From contig NZ_JRLF01000014.1 in NCBI RefSeq assembly GCF_001404985.1, forward strand, positions 62,001 through 126,000: a stretch of 64,000 nucleotides of DNA. Reading direction: 5' to 3'. Shown piece by piece: positions 30,527 through 38,754 of the stretch (the first letter of the stretch is position 1; the number at the start of each line of letters is the position of its first letter). The position numbers and the translations under genes were made by a program. Below the pieces are notes generated by a model, which made no database searches, was not told the origin of the DNA, and saw only the letters and a program-made list of their open reading frames with translations. Source of the stretch: Flavobacterium aquidurense. GTDB lineage: Bacteria; Bacteroidota; Bacteroidia; Flavobacteriales; Flavobacteriaceae.

Positions 30527-31987
30527 CTAATATTCCAGCGTTTGCATAGCATGAGCCGGTATTGTAATCGTTTTTGTTAGTGTATTCTTTTTGATGGTAT
30601 AAACCACTTCTTTATCAGATGCATTCATTACAACGGTAACAATTTTGCCGTCGGTATTTTTAAACGAAGTGCTTAGCAAGCTTTTATCACTAAGAGTTGC
30701 TTCGATTCGTTTGGCATTTGGCCTGATAAATTTTGATAAATGACCTATATAGAAATACATTGGTGTGTATATCAATTCATCTTTTGAAGTGTTAGCATGA
30801 ATTGGTGCAAAACAAAAATTACCCACATGATTTGGTCCTCCGTTTTGATCCAACAGGATATTCCAATCTGTCCATGCAACGGTTCCGTTATTAAAATCAT
30901 TGATCATGTTAAGCCCGTAACGTTCTGCATTTCCCCAAAACTGAAATTTTGCAGCATCAAATTTTTCGATACAACCTTCAGTAAAAATCAAATTTTTGTT
31001 TGGGAAAGCTTTATGGACTTCCGCTACAGATTCGAATTTTGGTGTTCCTCCATTCCACGTTTCATACCAATGAAATCCAATTCCCCATGCGTATTTTGAA
31101 ACTTGAGGATCTGAAAAAACCAGTTTGGCCCTTTCTATTAACATGTCTCCCCGATTATGGTCCCAAATAATTATTTTTTTTGAACCAAGATTTTCTTTTT
31201 CTAAAGTTGGCCCAAGAAAGTTTTTTAGAAAATCCTTTTCGGCTTCAGGCGTATAAATGCAGGATTCCCATCTTTGGCTTGCCATTGGCTCATTCTGAAT
31301 GGTTAATCCCCAAACCGGAATTCCTTCTTTTTCATATGTTTTTATAAATTTTGCATAATAATTTGCCCAGGATTGAGCAAATTCAGGCAATAAAACGCCG
31401 CCATGCAAAATATCATTATTGTCTTTCATAAAAGCTGGGGGACTCCATGGGCTAACAAATAATGTTAATTTCCCGCCGGCAGTTTCAATTGCTTTTTTGA
31501 TTAATGGAATTCTGTACTTTCTGTCGTGATCAATGTTAAAGGTTTTTAAATCTTTATCTCCTTCCTGAATATAGGTATAACTTTCGCTGCTAAAATCGCA
31601 ACTATGAATATTGGTTCTCGCTAAAGAATACCCTATTCCTTTGCTTTTATCGTAATAAGCGGTTAGAAATTCTTGTTGCTTTTTTGGTGATAATTTGGCA
31701 AAAACCTCTGCACTTGCATCTGTAATTGCACCGCCAATTCCCAACAAAGTCTGAAATGTTTTTTTTGAATCTATGGTTATAGAAACAGTTGAATTTGTTT
31801 GTGGTGAAGTCGAGATTAAATCATTTGATAATGACAATCTTAAATTGGTGTTTTCAGCAGTAGTGTAAACATTAATTTTTGAATCCGATTTGGATTTAGC
31901 AATACCAGATTGTGCTGCAACCTTTGATAAACAACATAATTGCAGGATTAATATTGGAATTATTAAAATTTTATGGGTAGATTTCAT
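30527..31987 (-). CDS. GH30 family glycosidase (likely endo-beta-1,6-glucanase type), copy B
   Basis: A 486-residue secreted enzyme (signal MKSTHKILIIPILILQLCCLSKVAAQ). The GH30 (beta/alpha)8 barrel includes LLGIGGAITDASAEVFAKL, FVSPWSPPAFMKDN, the acid/base Glu in WGLTIQNEPMASQRWE and the nucleophile Glu in NLIFTEGCIEKFDAAKFQFWGNAERYG. The flanking beta side domain closes with KTITIPAHAMQTLEY. GH30 of this type (subfamilies 1 and 3) are glucosylceramidase-like or beta-1,6-glucanases. In a PUL with GH3 enzymes, beta-1,6-glucan is the best guess. It is a tandem paralogue of the next upstream gene (32057). Confidence 0.92.
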   Translation of the reverse strand: MKSTHKILIIPILILQLCCLSKVAAQSGIAKSKSDSKINVYTTAENTNLRLSLSNDLISTSPQTNSTVSITIDSKKTFQTLLGIGGAITDASAEVFAKLSPKKQQEFLTAYYDKSKGIGYSLARTNIHSCDFSSESYTYIQEGDKDLKTFNIDHDRKYRIPLIKKAIETAGGKLTLFVSPWSPPAFMKDNNDILHGGVLLPEFAQSWANYYAKFIKTYEKEGIPVWGLTIQNEPMASQRWESCIYTPEAEKDFLKNFLGPTLEKENLGSKKIIIWDHNRGDMLIERAKLVFSDPQVSKYAWGIGFHWYETWNGGTPKFESVAEVHKAFPNKNLIFTEGCIEKFDAAKFQFWGNAERYGLNMINDFNNGTVAWTDWNILLDQNGGPNHVGNFCFAPIHANTSKDELIYTPMYFYIGHLSKFIRPNAKRIEATLSDKSLLSTSFKNTDGKIVTVVMNASDKEVVYTIKKNTLTKTITIPAHAMQTLEY

Positions 31988-32014
31988 CGTATTTTTTAAA
32001 TGCTATTAAAAAAT

Positions 32015-32036
32015 AAGGGCTAAATAAATAGCCCTT
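32015..32036 (-). other. Intra-operon hairpin between the two GH30 genes
   Basis: AAGGGCTA / TAGCCCTT with an AT-rich loop. The GGGCTA core is shared with the hairpin at 33571-33607. A short A/T tract flanks it, so partial termination or mRNA end protection is possible. Confidence 0.45.
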
Positions 32037-32056
32037 AACTACTAAAAAAAAATAAA

Positions 32057-33517
32057 TTAATACACTAAGGTTTGTATTGCGTGTGCCGGTATTTTTACTA
32101 CTGTTTTTTGAGTGGCAATTATTAAATTATAGGTAATATCATTATCTGTATGATTCATAACCACTGTAGACATTTTACCATCTGGATTCAAAAATGAAGT
32201 GCTTTGCAAATAACTTCTGCTTACCGCAGTGCTCACACGAACCGCATTTGGACGAATGAATTTGGAGAAATGTCCAATATAATAATACGATGGAGTATAA
32301 ATTAATTCTCCCGTTGTGGTATCTGCATGTATTGGAGCAAAGCAAAAATTGCCAACATGATTTGGTCCTCCGTATTGGTCGAGAAGAATATTCCAATCTG
32401 TCCAGCCAACCGTTCCGTTATTAAAATCGTTGATCATTGATGTTCCATATCTTTCGGCATTTGGCCAAAATTGATATTTAGCAGCATCAAATCTTTCGAC
32501 ACAACCTTCTGTAAACATCAGTTTTTTGTCTGGATAAGCTTCGTGAACTCTGGCAACATTTTCAAACATTGGCTGTGCTCCTGTCCAGGTTTCATACCAG
32601 TGAAATCCTATTCCCCAAACATATTTTGAAGCTTCAGGGTCTGAGAAAATTACGTTTGCTCTTTGCACCATTAAATCACGATTGTGATCCCAGGCAATAA
32701 TTTTGATTCTTTCAAGACCTTCTTTTTTAAGAGTTGGTCCAAGATAATTTTTCAGGAAATCTCTTTCGTCTTCGGCAGTATACAAACAAGATTCCCAGGT
32801 TTGTGTTGCCATTGGTTCATTTTGAACAGAGGTTCCCCAAATTGGTATTCCTTCTTTTTCGTAAGCTTTGATAAATTTGGCATAAAAATTTGCCCACGGC
32901 TGATAAAATTCAGGGAGCAATGTTCCGCCTTTAAGCACATTTTTATTGCTTTTCATAAAAGCGTTTGGCGACCATGGAGTTGCATAAGTAACTAATTTTC
33001 CTCCGGCTGTTTTTATAGCTTGTTTTATTAACGGAATACGATATTTTCTGTCATGTTCTATCGAAAATGTCTTTAGATCTTTATCGCCTTCTTCGATATA
33101 AGAATAACTCGCACTACTAAAATCTGAACTTTGAATTGTAGTTCTCAGTAATGTATATCCTATTCCTTTTTGGGTATCGTAATAAGCATTTAAAAATTCT
33201 TCTTGTTTTTCTTTTGAAAGTTTTGCGAAAATTTCGGCACTTGCATCCGTAACTGCACCACCAATTCCCATAAAAGTCTGGAATTTTTTTGATGGTTCAA
33301 CAAAAACTGAAATCTCAGTTTCTACTGGTTGTTTAGATGCTGTAAAAGATAAATTATCTGTAGGGGTTAACCTTAATTTTGTATTATCAGCAGTGGTATA
33401 CACTGTGATTTTTTTGTTATTTGTAGTAAATGCCTGTTGCTGTTTTTGATTTTTTTGCTGTGAAAAAACAGCTAGAGAAAAACATAAACAAGTAATGATA
33501 AAGCCGTTTTTTTTCAT
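32057..33517 (-). CDS. GH30 family glycosidase, copy A
   Basis: A 486-residue secreted GH30 enzyme. The start is placed at MKKNGFIITCLCFSLAVFSQ (33517) because the upstream in-frame ATG (33616) would add 33 residues before the signal peptide. The barrel matches its downstream neighbour almost motif for motif: FMGIGGAVTDASAEIFAKL, ATPWSPNAFMKSN, acid/base Glu in WGTSVQNEPMATQTWE, nucleophile Glu in KLMFTEGCVERFDAAKYQFWPNAERYG, and the end KIPAHAIQTLVY. The two clearly arose by tandem duplication and have since diverged, mostly in the N-terminal and side-domain regions. Likely acts on beta-1,6-linked glucan in the periplasm or at the surface. Confidence 0.92.
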   Translation of the reverse strand: MKKNGFIITCLCFSLAVFSQQKNQKQQQAFTTNNKKITVYTTADNTKLRLTPTDNLSFTASKQPVETEISVFVEPSKKFQTFMGIGGAVTDASAEIFAKLSKEKQEEFLNAYYDTQKGIGYTLLRTTIQSSDFSSASYSYIEEGDKDLKTFSIEHDRKYRIPLIKQAIKTAGGKLVTYATPWSPNAFMKSNKNVLKGGTLLPEFYQPWANFYAKFIKAYEKEGIPIWGTSVQNEPMATQTWESCLYTAEDERDFLKNYLGPTLKKEGLERIKIIAWDHNRDLMVQRANVIFSDPEASKYVWGIGFHWYETWTGAQPMFENVARVHEAYPDKKLMFTEGCVERFDAAKYQFWPNAERYGTSMINDFNNGTVGWTDWNILLDQYGGPNHVGNFCFAPIHADTTTGELIYTPSYYYIGHFSKFIRPNAVRVSTAVSRSYLQSTSFLNPDGKMSTVVMNHTDNDITYNLIIATQKTVVKIPAHAIQTLVY

Positions 33518-33570
33518 TGTATGTGTTTTAATAATTAAAACTTTTTTGCAAATCCATTCAAAATGATTAA

Positions 33571-33607
33571 AAAATAGCCCATAATCACAGTGAACATGGG
33601 CTATTTT
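33571..33607 (-). other. Intra-operon hairpin upstream of the first GH30
   Basis: A perfect 11-bp stem, AAAATAGCCCA / TGGGCTATTTT, with a 15-base loop, lies between susD and the GH30 gene. It is followed on the plus strand by a tandem AACTT repeat (33617-33637). It may attenuate or process the long mRNA, lowering enzyme expression relative to SusC/D. Confidence 0.5.
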
Positions 33608-33656
33608 GACAACCAAACTTAACTTAACTTAAACTTACTTTCGTATGTACTTGTTT

Positions 33657-33686
33657 AAAAGACTGAGATTTTCATCTCAGTCTTTT
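33657..33686 (-). terminator. Terminator-like hairpin after susD
   Basis: AAAAGACTGAGAT / ATCTCAGTCTTTT with a 4-base loop lies 34 bases beyond the susD stop. On the minus strand it is followed by TTTT, so it could be a partial terminator between susD and the enzyme genes. Confidence 0.6.
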
Positions 33687-33719
33687 TATACAAATGCTAA
33701 TTTTTTATTCTTATAGATA

Positions 33720-35261
33720 TTAATTATATCCTTGGTTTTGAACCATTTTAGTATTATTAAATTCACTGTAAGGAATTGGGAAGGCTTCATTTTTATTAGC
33801 AGCAAATCCTTTGAAAGCAAGTTTAGTTGCTGCCTGACCTGTTCTTACTAAGTCATACCAACGGTGTCCTTCTCCTGCAAGTTCTAATCTTCTTTCAGCA
33901 TATATAGCAGCCAACGAAACTGGTACTGGTGACAGACCAACTCTCTTTCTTACTTGATCTAAAAGTTCCTGAGCTCTTGCTCCTGTTCCTCCTAAAGCTT
34001 CTGCTTCCATCAAATAAGTATCAGCCAAACGAATTACGTATGTATTAATACCAAAGTTCAGGAATGGGTTTGCAGCTTTAATATCTTCGTTAACAGGTGC
34101 ATATTTTATAAAGTGAAATCCTGTTTCATTGTAACTGTCAGTATATTTTAAAAGTCCGTTTGGATCATCATTTCCACTTCCTCTTGCAGTACCAGCATCA
34201 AAAATAGTAGAGGCATAACGAGGATCACCTTTCATAGCAGCTTCCAGATCCTTAGTAACAACCATGAATCCCCAACCATTAATATAGTCCGGTAAACCGG
34301 CAGTAACTCCGGCTGCTTTTCTTGAATAATCTCTAATACCCATTAATTGAGCAGCAACGTTACCTTCATCATCACCATTTACTTCAAAATTACTCCAGTC
34401 AGCATTTGATTTATCTGAATAACTAATTTCAAGAATGGATTCTGAGTTAAACTCATGTTGTTTATCCCACAATTGACGAAAATCAGACATTAATTTATAT
34501 CCAAAACTGCTTGTTTGTCCCGGAGTACCATTTACTAAAGCAAATTGTGCAGCAGCTTCAGTTTTTTTGTTATCATATAGATATGCTTTTCCTAAAAGTG
34601 CCGTTGCAGCACCTTTTGTCAAACGTCCTAATTCATTAACTGGTAATGTAATTGGCAAGTTTGGAATTGCTTCATTTAAATCTTTTTCGATTTGAGCATA
34701 TACTTCCTCTGGCTTAGCCTGTAAAACTTCCGGAATTTCGTTTCTTCCCAGTGGTTTTAATATTAAAGGTACATTCTTAAACATTCTAACCAGATCAAGA
34801 TAGTAGTAAGCACGTAAAGCTTTTACCTCTGCCATGAATCTTGCTTTTTTAGTCTCATCCATAGGGATTGCTGGAAGTTTTACGATCATGATATTACATC
34901 TGGAAACACCTTTATAATAATTTGCCCAGATTGCCGGTGGAATATTAGTTGGTGTTATAGAATAGTTTGACGCTACCTGAAGACCTGGCTGATCACCGGC
35001 TCCTCCTCCTCCTGCAAAGAAATCATCTGATGCAGAATTTAAGAATAATAACGGTGCGTTTTCCATCGCTCCGGCGTATTTACCCAATTTATCATAAGCA
35101 GCTACTAAACCGGAATAAGCTTCTGTTTCGTTTCTGTAAAAATTATCTTCAAGTACGACACCATCTCCTTTTACCTCTAACTTTTCATCGGTATCGCACG
35201 ATGCAAGTGTCAATAACACTCCAAAAGCGATAAATGATTGTTTAAAACTTATAAGTTTCAT
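33720..35261 (-). CDS. RagB/SusD family glycan-binding lipoprotein
   Basis: A 513-residue surface lipoprotein with lipobox LASC (C22). SusD-family features include EAYSGLVAAYDKLGKYAG, AEVKALRAYYYLDLVRMFKNVPLI (TPR-like helices), TKGAATALLGKAYLYDNKKTEAAAQF, RLADTYLMEAEALGG and the C-terminal ERRLELAGEGHRWYDLVRTG. It should sit as a lid on the SusC channel and capture glycan at the cell surface. It starts 18 bases after susC. The terminator-like hairpin after it fits the usual high SusC/D expression. Ligand specificity is not readable from the sequence and is taken from the enzyme set. Confidence 0.96.
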   Translation of the reverse strand: MKLISFKQSFIAFGVLLTLASCDTDEKLEVKGDGVVLEDNFYRNETEAYSGLVAAYDKLGKYAGAMENAPLLFLNSASDDFFAGGGGAGDQPGLQVASNYSITPTNIPPAIWANYYKGVSRCNIMIVKLPAIPMDETKKARFMAEVKALRAYYYLDLVRMFKNVPLILKPLGRNEIPEVLQAKPEEVYAQIEKDLNEAIPNLPITLPVNELGRLTKGAATALLGKAYLYDNKKTEAAAQFALVNGTPGQTSSFGYKLMSDFRQLWDKQHEFNSESILEISYSDKSNADWSNFEVNGDDEGNVAAQLMGIRDYSRKAAGVTAGLPDYINGWGFMVVTKDLEAAMKGDPRYASTIFDAGTARGSGNDDPNGLLKYTDSYNETGFHFIKYAPVNEDIKAANPFLNFGINTYVIRLADTYLMEAEALGGTGARAQELLDQVRKRVGLSPVPVSLAAIYAERRLELAGEGHRWYDLVRTGQAATKLAFKGFAANKNEAFPIPYSEFNNTKMVQNQGYN

Positions 35262-35279
35262 AATATTTTATTTTTTTAA

Positions 35280-38200
35280 TTAAAATTGCAAATTAACTCC
35301 TAACATGTACGATTTTGCCTGAGGATAAAAACCTCTGTCAACACCTTGTACATTGTTCATCCCAGCTGTTGTAGGTCCTCCAATTTCAGGATCAAATCCA
35401 GTATATTTTGTAATAGTGAATAAGTTCTCTCCAGTTAGGTAAAGTCTTACTTTCGTTAACGAAATACTGTCTATCCAATCTTGTGGAAATGAATATCCAA
35501 CCTGAATTGTTTTGAATCTGAAGAAATCACCTTTTTCTAAATTGAAATTTGATGGATTGCTAAAGTTTTTGTTAGTATCATCTACAGTAACTCTAGGATA
35601 AGAATTTGTTGATCCCGGTCCTGTCCAACGACCTAATACTTCAGTCTGGTAATTTGCATTAGTAATATCAAGTCTTCTTAAACCTTGATAAATCATGTTT
35701 CCGCCTGCACCCTGACCAAAAACTAATAAGTCAAATCCTTTATAGTCTACGTTTAAAGTTAAACCGTAAGTAAATTTAGGTAATGAAGTTCCTAAGAAAT
35801 CTCTATCGTTACCATCAATTTTACCGTCACCGTTTATGTCTTGCCAACGGAAATCTCCTGGTTTAGCATTTGGCTGAATTAATCCTCCTGAAGCATTTTT
35901 ATATGCATTTACTTCATCAACACTCTGGAAAACTCCAGCTGTTTTAAATCCGTAGAATGAGTTATAAGCCTGACCAACCTGAGTTCTGTTAATTTCATAA
36001 GAAGTCGATTGTACTGTTTCATCACCTGCGATAAAATTCACTCCTTTATCTATATAAGTAATTTCATTTTTGATATAAGAGAAGTTTCCGTTTAATGAAA
36101 GGTTTAATGCTCCAATTTTTTTACGGTATCCTAACTCAACATCAATACCTTTATTTTGCATGTCAGCTAAGTTTGCATAAGTGTCTCCACTTGCTCCAAC
36201 GAATCCAGGAATTGGCACTTTCATTAAGATACCAGATGTTTTTTTGTTGAATAAATCGATACTGAAATTAAAATCATGAAAAAGTGTACTTTCAAAACCA
36301 ATGTTTACTTGTTTTGTTTCTTCCCATTTCAAATCAGGATTTGCAATTGCGTTTGGACTTTGTCCTGTAGCAGGAGTTCCGCCAATTGTATAATTTCTTT
36401 TATTTCCAATAGTAGAAAGGTATAAGAAATCCGGAGATGAATCATTTCCTGTAACTCCGTAACCTCCTCTAATTTTTAAGTTGTTTACAACATTATTTTC
36501 TTTCCAGAATCCTTCTTTAGAAGGTACCCATCCAAGAGATACAGAAGGGAATGTTCCGTATTTATTGTTAGGTCCAAATCTTGTAGAACCATCACGACGA
36601 AGAATACCTGTAAAAATGTATTTCTCTTTGTAATCATAGTTTAATCTTGAGAAAATAGACTCAACTCTATGCTCAACAGCTAATGAATTATAAGCATTAA
36701 CAAATTTATCAGCAAGAGGAATATCTACGTTAAAAGAAGCCTCAGCATGTGTTGTTGCAGGAATTCCCTGGTAAGTAGCATCATTACCAGATGTAATGTT
36801 ATCTACATAAGTACCTTTACCTAATAAAATACTGAAGTTGTGGTCTCCAAATTTTTTAGCATAGTTTAAAGTATTCTCCCAGTTCCAGCTAAATGATTTT
36901 TTGTAAGATCTGAATAATTCATTTTTATCTCTTTTTGTAGCTCCGTTTAAGAAGTATACCGGAGTAAAGTTATCAGAACCATAGTACGCTAATTTAGCAC
37001 CCGCTGTAGATCTGAATTTTAAACCTGGCAAAATTTCAGCTTCAACAAAAATATTCCCAACAAAATTTTCAGAAAAATCATTATTTCCTAATCTTGTCTG
37101 AGTATATGCTAATGGGTTTGTGTTTTCCTGAGTTACAATAGTCGAAATACCATAGTAATTTCCATTTGCATCTTTAAGCGTATTTGGATTTGCATATATA
37201 GAACCTGGTCCGGTTTTAGAAGGATCAGTTTCAATCATTGGAGTCAATGGATCTAAGTTGATTGCTGATGCCAATGGCCCTCCAAATTCGTCATTTGTAT
37301 TTCCGATACCAACAGTTTTTTCGTTAGAATATCCTAAAGTCTGACCAATTTTAATGTATTTTCCAATTTTATGATTAGAGTTTAATCGGATATTTTTTCT
37401 GTTGTAATTAGAAATATCAGTAGTAATAATACCTTCCTGATCAGTTAATCCAAAAGACATATAGAATGTAGAAACATCATTACCACCACTAAAACTTAAT
37501 TCGTGAGAAATACGCTGTGCATGATTGTTAAAAATAGCATCCTGCCAATCTGTTCCTTTGCCATAATTAGTGTTCGTAGCAAAAGGTGCCGGCTTTCCAC
37601 CATTTGTATAAGCCTCATTCATAATTGTTACATACTGAGAAGCATCTAACAAGTCTAATTTTTTTGCTGCCTGAGACGTTCCGGCATATCCTGTATAATT
37701 TACAGAAATTTTACCTGCTTTCCCTTTTTTAGTTGTTACCAAGATAACCCCAGCAGCAGCACGAGAACCATAAATAGCTCCAGAAGCACCATCTTTTAAT
37801 ACCTCGATAGATTCAATATCTGATTGATTCAAATATCCAATTCCACCGTTATCTACAACAACACCATCAACAACCCATAACGGATCATTATTGTTCAACG
37901 TAGTAAAACCACGAATACGTATTGTAGAAGCTGATCCAGGCTGACCTGCATTTGCAGCAATAGAAACTCCTGAAACTCTACCTTGTAAAGCTTGTTCTAC
38001 TCTTGTTATAGGTAAACTTTCTAAGTCTTTTGCTTTTACACTTGATATTGCTCCTGTAACAACACTTTTCTTTTGAGTACCATATCCTACTACTACAACC
38101 TCATTTAATGATTGAGATTCAGGACGCAATTTAATTTCAAGTTTTGTTCTTCCGTTTACCGGTTCCTGAACAGTTACGTATCCTACAAAGCTAACAGTTA

Positions 38201-38411
38201 AAGTTCCGTTTGAAGGAACTGTAATTTGAAATTTTCCATCAAAGTCAGAAGCTGTCGCTTTACTTGTACCCTTAATTAAAATTGTTGCCCCAGGGACGGG
38301 TAATCCACTTTCATCATTAATTGTTCCGCTTACCGTAACATCCTGTGCCATTGCGATAACTGAAAACAGTAGAGACGAAATACAAAAAATAAGTAATTTT
38401 GTTAATTTCAT
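35280..38411 (-). CDS. SusC/RagA family TonB-linked outer-membrane transporter
   Basis: A 1043-residue receptor with a signal peptide (MKLTKLLIFCISSLLFSVIAMAQ). Residues about 24-108 are a carboxypeptidase-regulatory-like domain (VTVSGTINDESGLPVPGATILIKGTSKATASDFDGKF). The TonB box region is LNEVVVVGYGTQKKSVVTGAISSV. The plug (ALQGRVSGVSIAANAGQPGSASTIRIRGFTTLNNNDPLWVVDGV) and long barrel ending SYMLGVNLQF follow. It imports oligosaccharides bound by SusD. It is the first gene of the PUL operon, preceded by a plausible promoter and a direct-repeat operator candidate, and faces the divergent regulator gene. Confidence 0.97.
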   Translation of the reverse strand: MKLTKLLIFCISSLLFSVIAMAQDVTVSGTINDESGLPVPGATILIKGTSKATASDFDGKFQITVPSNGTLTVSFVGYVTVQEPVNGRTKLEIKLRPESQSLNEVVVVGYGTQKKSVVTGAISSVKAKDLESLPITRVEQALQGRVSGVSIAANAGQPGSASTIRIRGFTTLNNNDPLWVVDGVVVDNGGIGYLNQSDIESIEVLKDGASGAIYGSRAAAGVILVTTKKGKAGKISVNYTGYAGTSQAAKKLDLLDASQYVTIMNEAYTNGGKPAPFATNTNYGKGTDWQDAIFNNHAQRISHELSFSGGNDVSTFYMSFGLTDQEGIITTDISNYNRKNIRLNSNHKIGKYIKIGQTLGYSNEKTVGIGNTNDEFGGPLASAINLDPLTPMIETDPSKTGPGSIYANPNTLKDANGNYYGISTIVTQENTNPLAYTQTRLGNNDFSENFVGNIFVEAEILPGLKFRSTAGAKLAYYGSDNFTPVYFLNGATKRDKNELFRSYKKSFSWNWENTLNYAKKFGDHNFSILLGKGTYVDNITSGNDATYQGIPATTHAEASFNVDIPLADKFVNAYNSLAVEHRVESIFSRLNYDYKEKYIFTGILRRDGSTRFGPNNKYGTFPSVSLGWVPSKEGFWKENNVVNNLKIRGGYGVTGNDSSPDFLYLSTIGNKRNYTIGGTPATGQSPNAIANPDLKWEETKQVNIGFESTLFHDFNFSIDLFNKKTSGILMKVPIPGFVGASGDTYANLADMQNKGIDVELGYRKKIGALNLSLNGNFSYIKNEITYIDKGVNFIAGDETVQSTSYEINRTQVGQAYNSFYGFKTAGVFQSVDEVNAYKNASGGLIQPNAKPGDFRWQDINGDGKIDGNDRDFLGTSLPKFTYGLTLNVDYKGFDLLVFGQGAGGNMIYQGLRRLDITNANYQTEVLGRWTGPGSTNSYPRVTVDDTNKNFSNPSNFNLEKGDFFRFKTIQVGYSFPQDWIDSISLTKVRLYLTGENLFTITKYTGFDPEIGGPTTAGMNNVQGVDRGFYPQAKSYMLGVNLQF

Positions 38412-38450
38412 TTTTCTAAAAATTTTGGTTAATTAATTAGTAATTTGATG

Positions 38451-38482
38451 CAATAATAAAGTTAAATTTTTACTATCAACAA
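38451..38482 (-). promoter_or_regulatory. Putative susC promoter
   Basis: On the minus strand, TATTATTG (38458-38451) is a one-mismatch TAnnTTTG -7 element. TTG at 38479-38477 or 38482-38480 gives the -33 element at a spacing of 18-21 bases. It lies about 40 bases before the susC ATG. Confidence 0.5.
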
Positions 38483-38493
38483 TAAAATTTCAT

Positions 38494-38543
38494 TACAAAA
38501 ACACATCAAAGCTTATTTTAATACGCTACAAAAACACATCAAA
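38494..38543. promoter_or_regulatory. Tandem 17-bp direct repeat, candidate operator of the PUL regulator
   Basis: TACAAAAACACATCAAA occurs twice without mismatch (38494-38510 and 38527-38543). The copies are 33 bp apart start to start, close to three helix turns, so both face the same side of the DNA. They lie about 50-100 bases upstream of the predicted susC start site, where an activator would bind. The divergent gene encodes a LuxR-type HTH regulator. Confidence 0.6.
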
Positions 38544-38754
38544 TTATTTTTAAATTATTGATTTTTAATATTTTAAATGAAATAATATATTGTTATAAAA
38601 ATGTTAAGTAAAAAAATAAACACTACATTTATAAAATAATAACATTTTCATGATATATTCAAAATAATTCTGTGAAAAGGCAAGATTGCAAATAAATAAT
38701 TAAAAAATAAAACTCTTTATAAAACATTTCTAATAAAAATACATTATAAATTTT

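Larger units (their letters stand above)
38412..38754. other. Divergent regulatory region between susC and the PUL regulator
   Basis: 343 bases, extremely AT-rich. It contains the predicted susC promoter and the 17-bp direct repeat described separately. The half nearest the regulator gene (38545-38754) shows only AT-rich sequence with no exact TAnnTTTG element on the plus strand and no hairpin of note. Confidence 0.7.

Noticed and set aside
33518..33616. N-terminal extension of the first GH30 gene
   Set aside because: The added 33 residues precede a normal signal peptide and overlap the intergenic hairpin region. The start at 33517 fits better.
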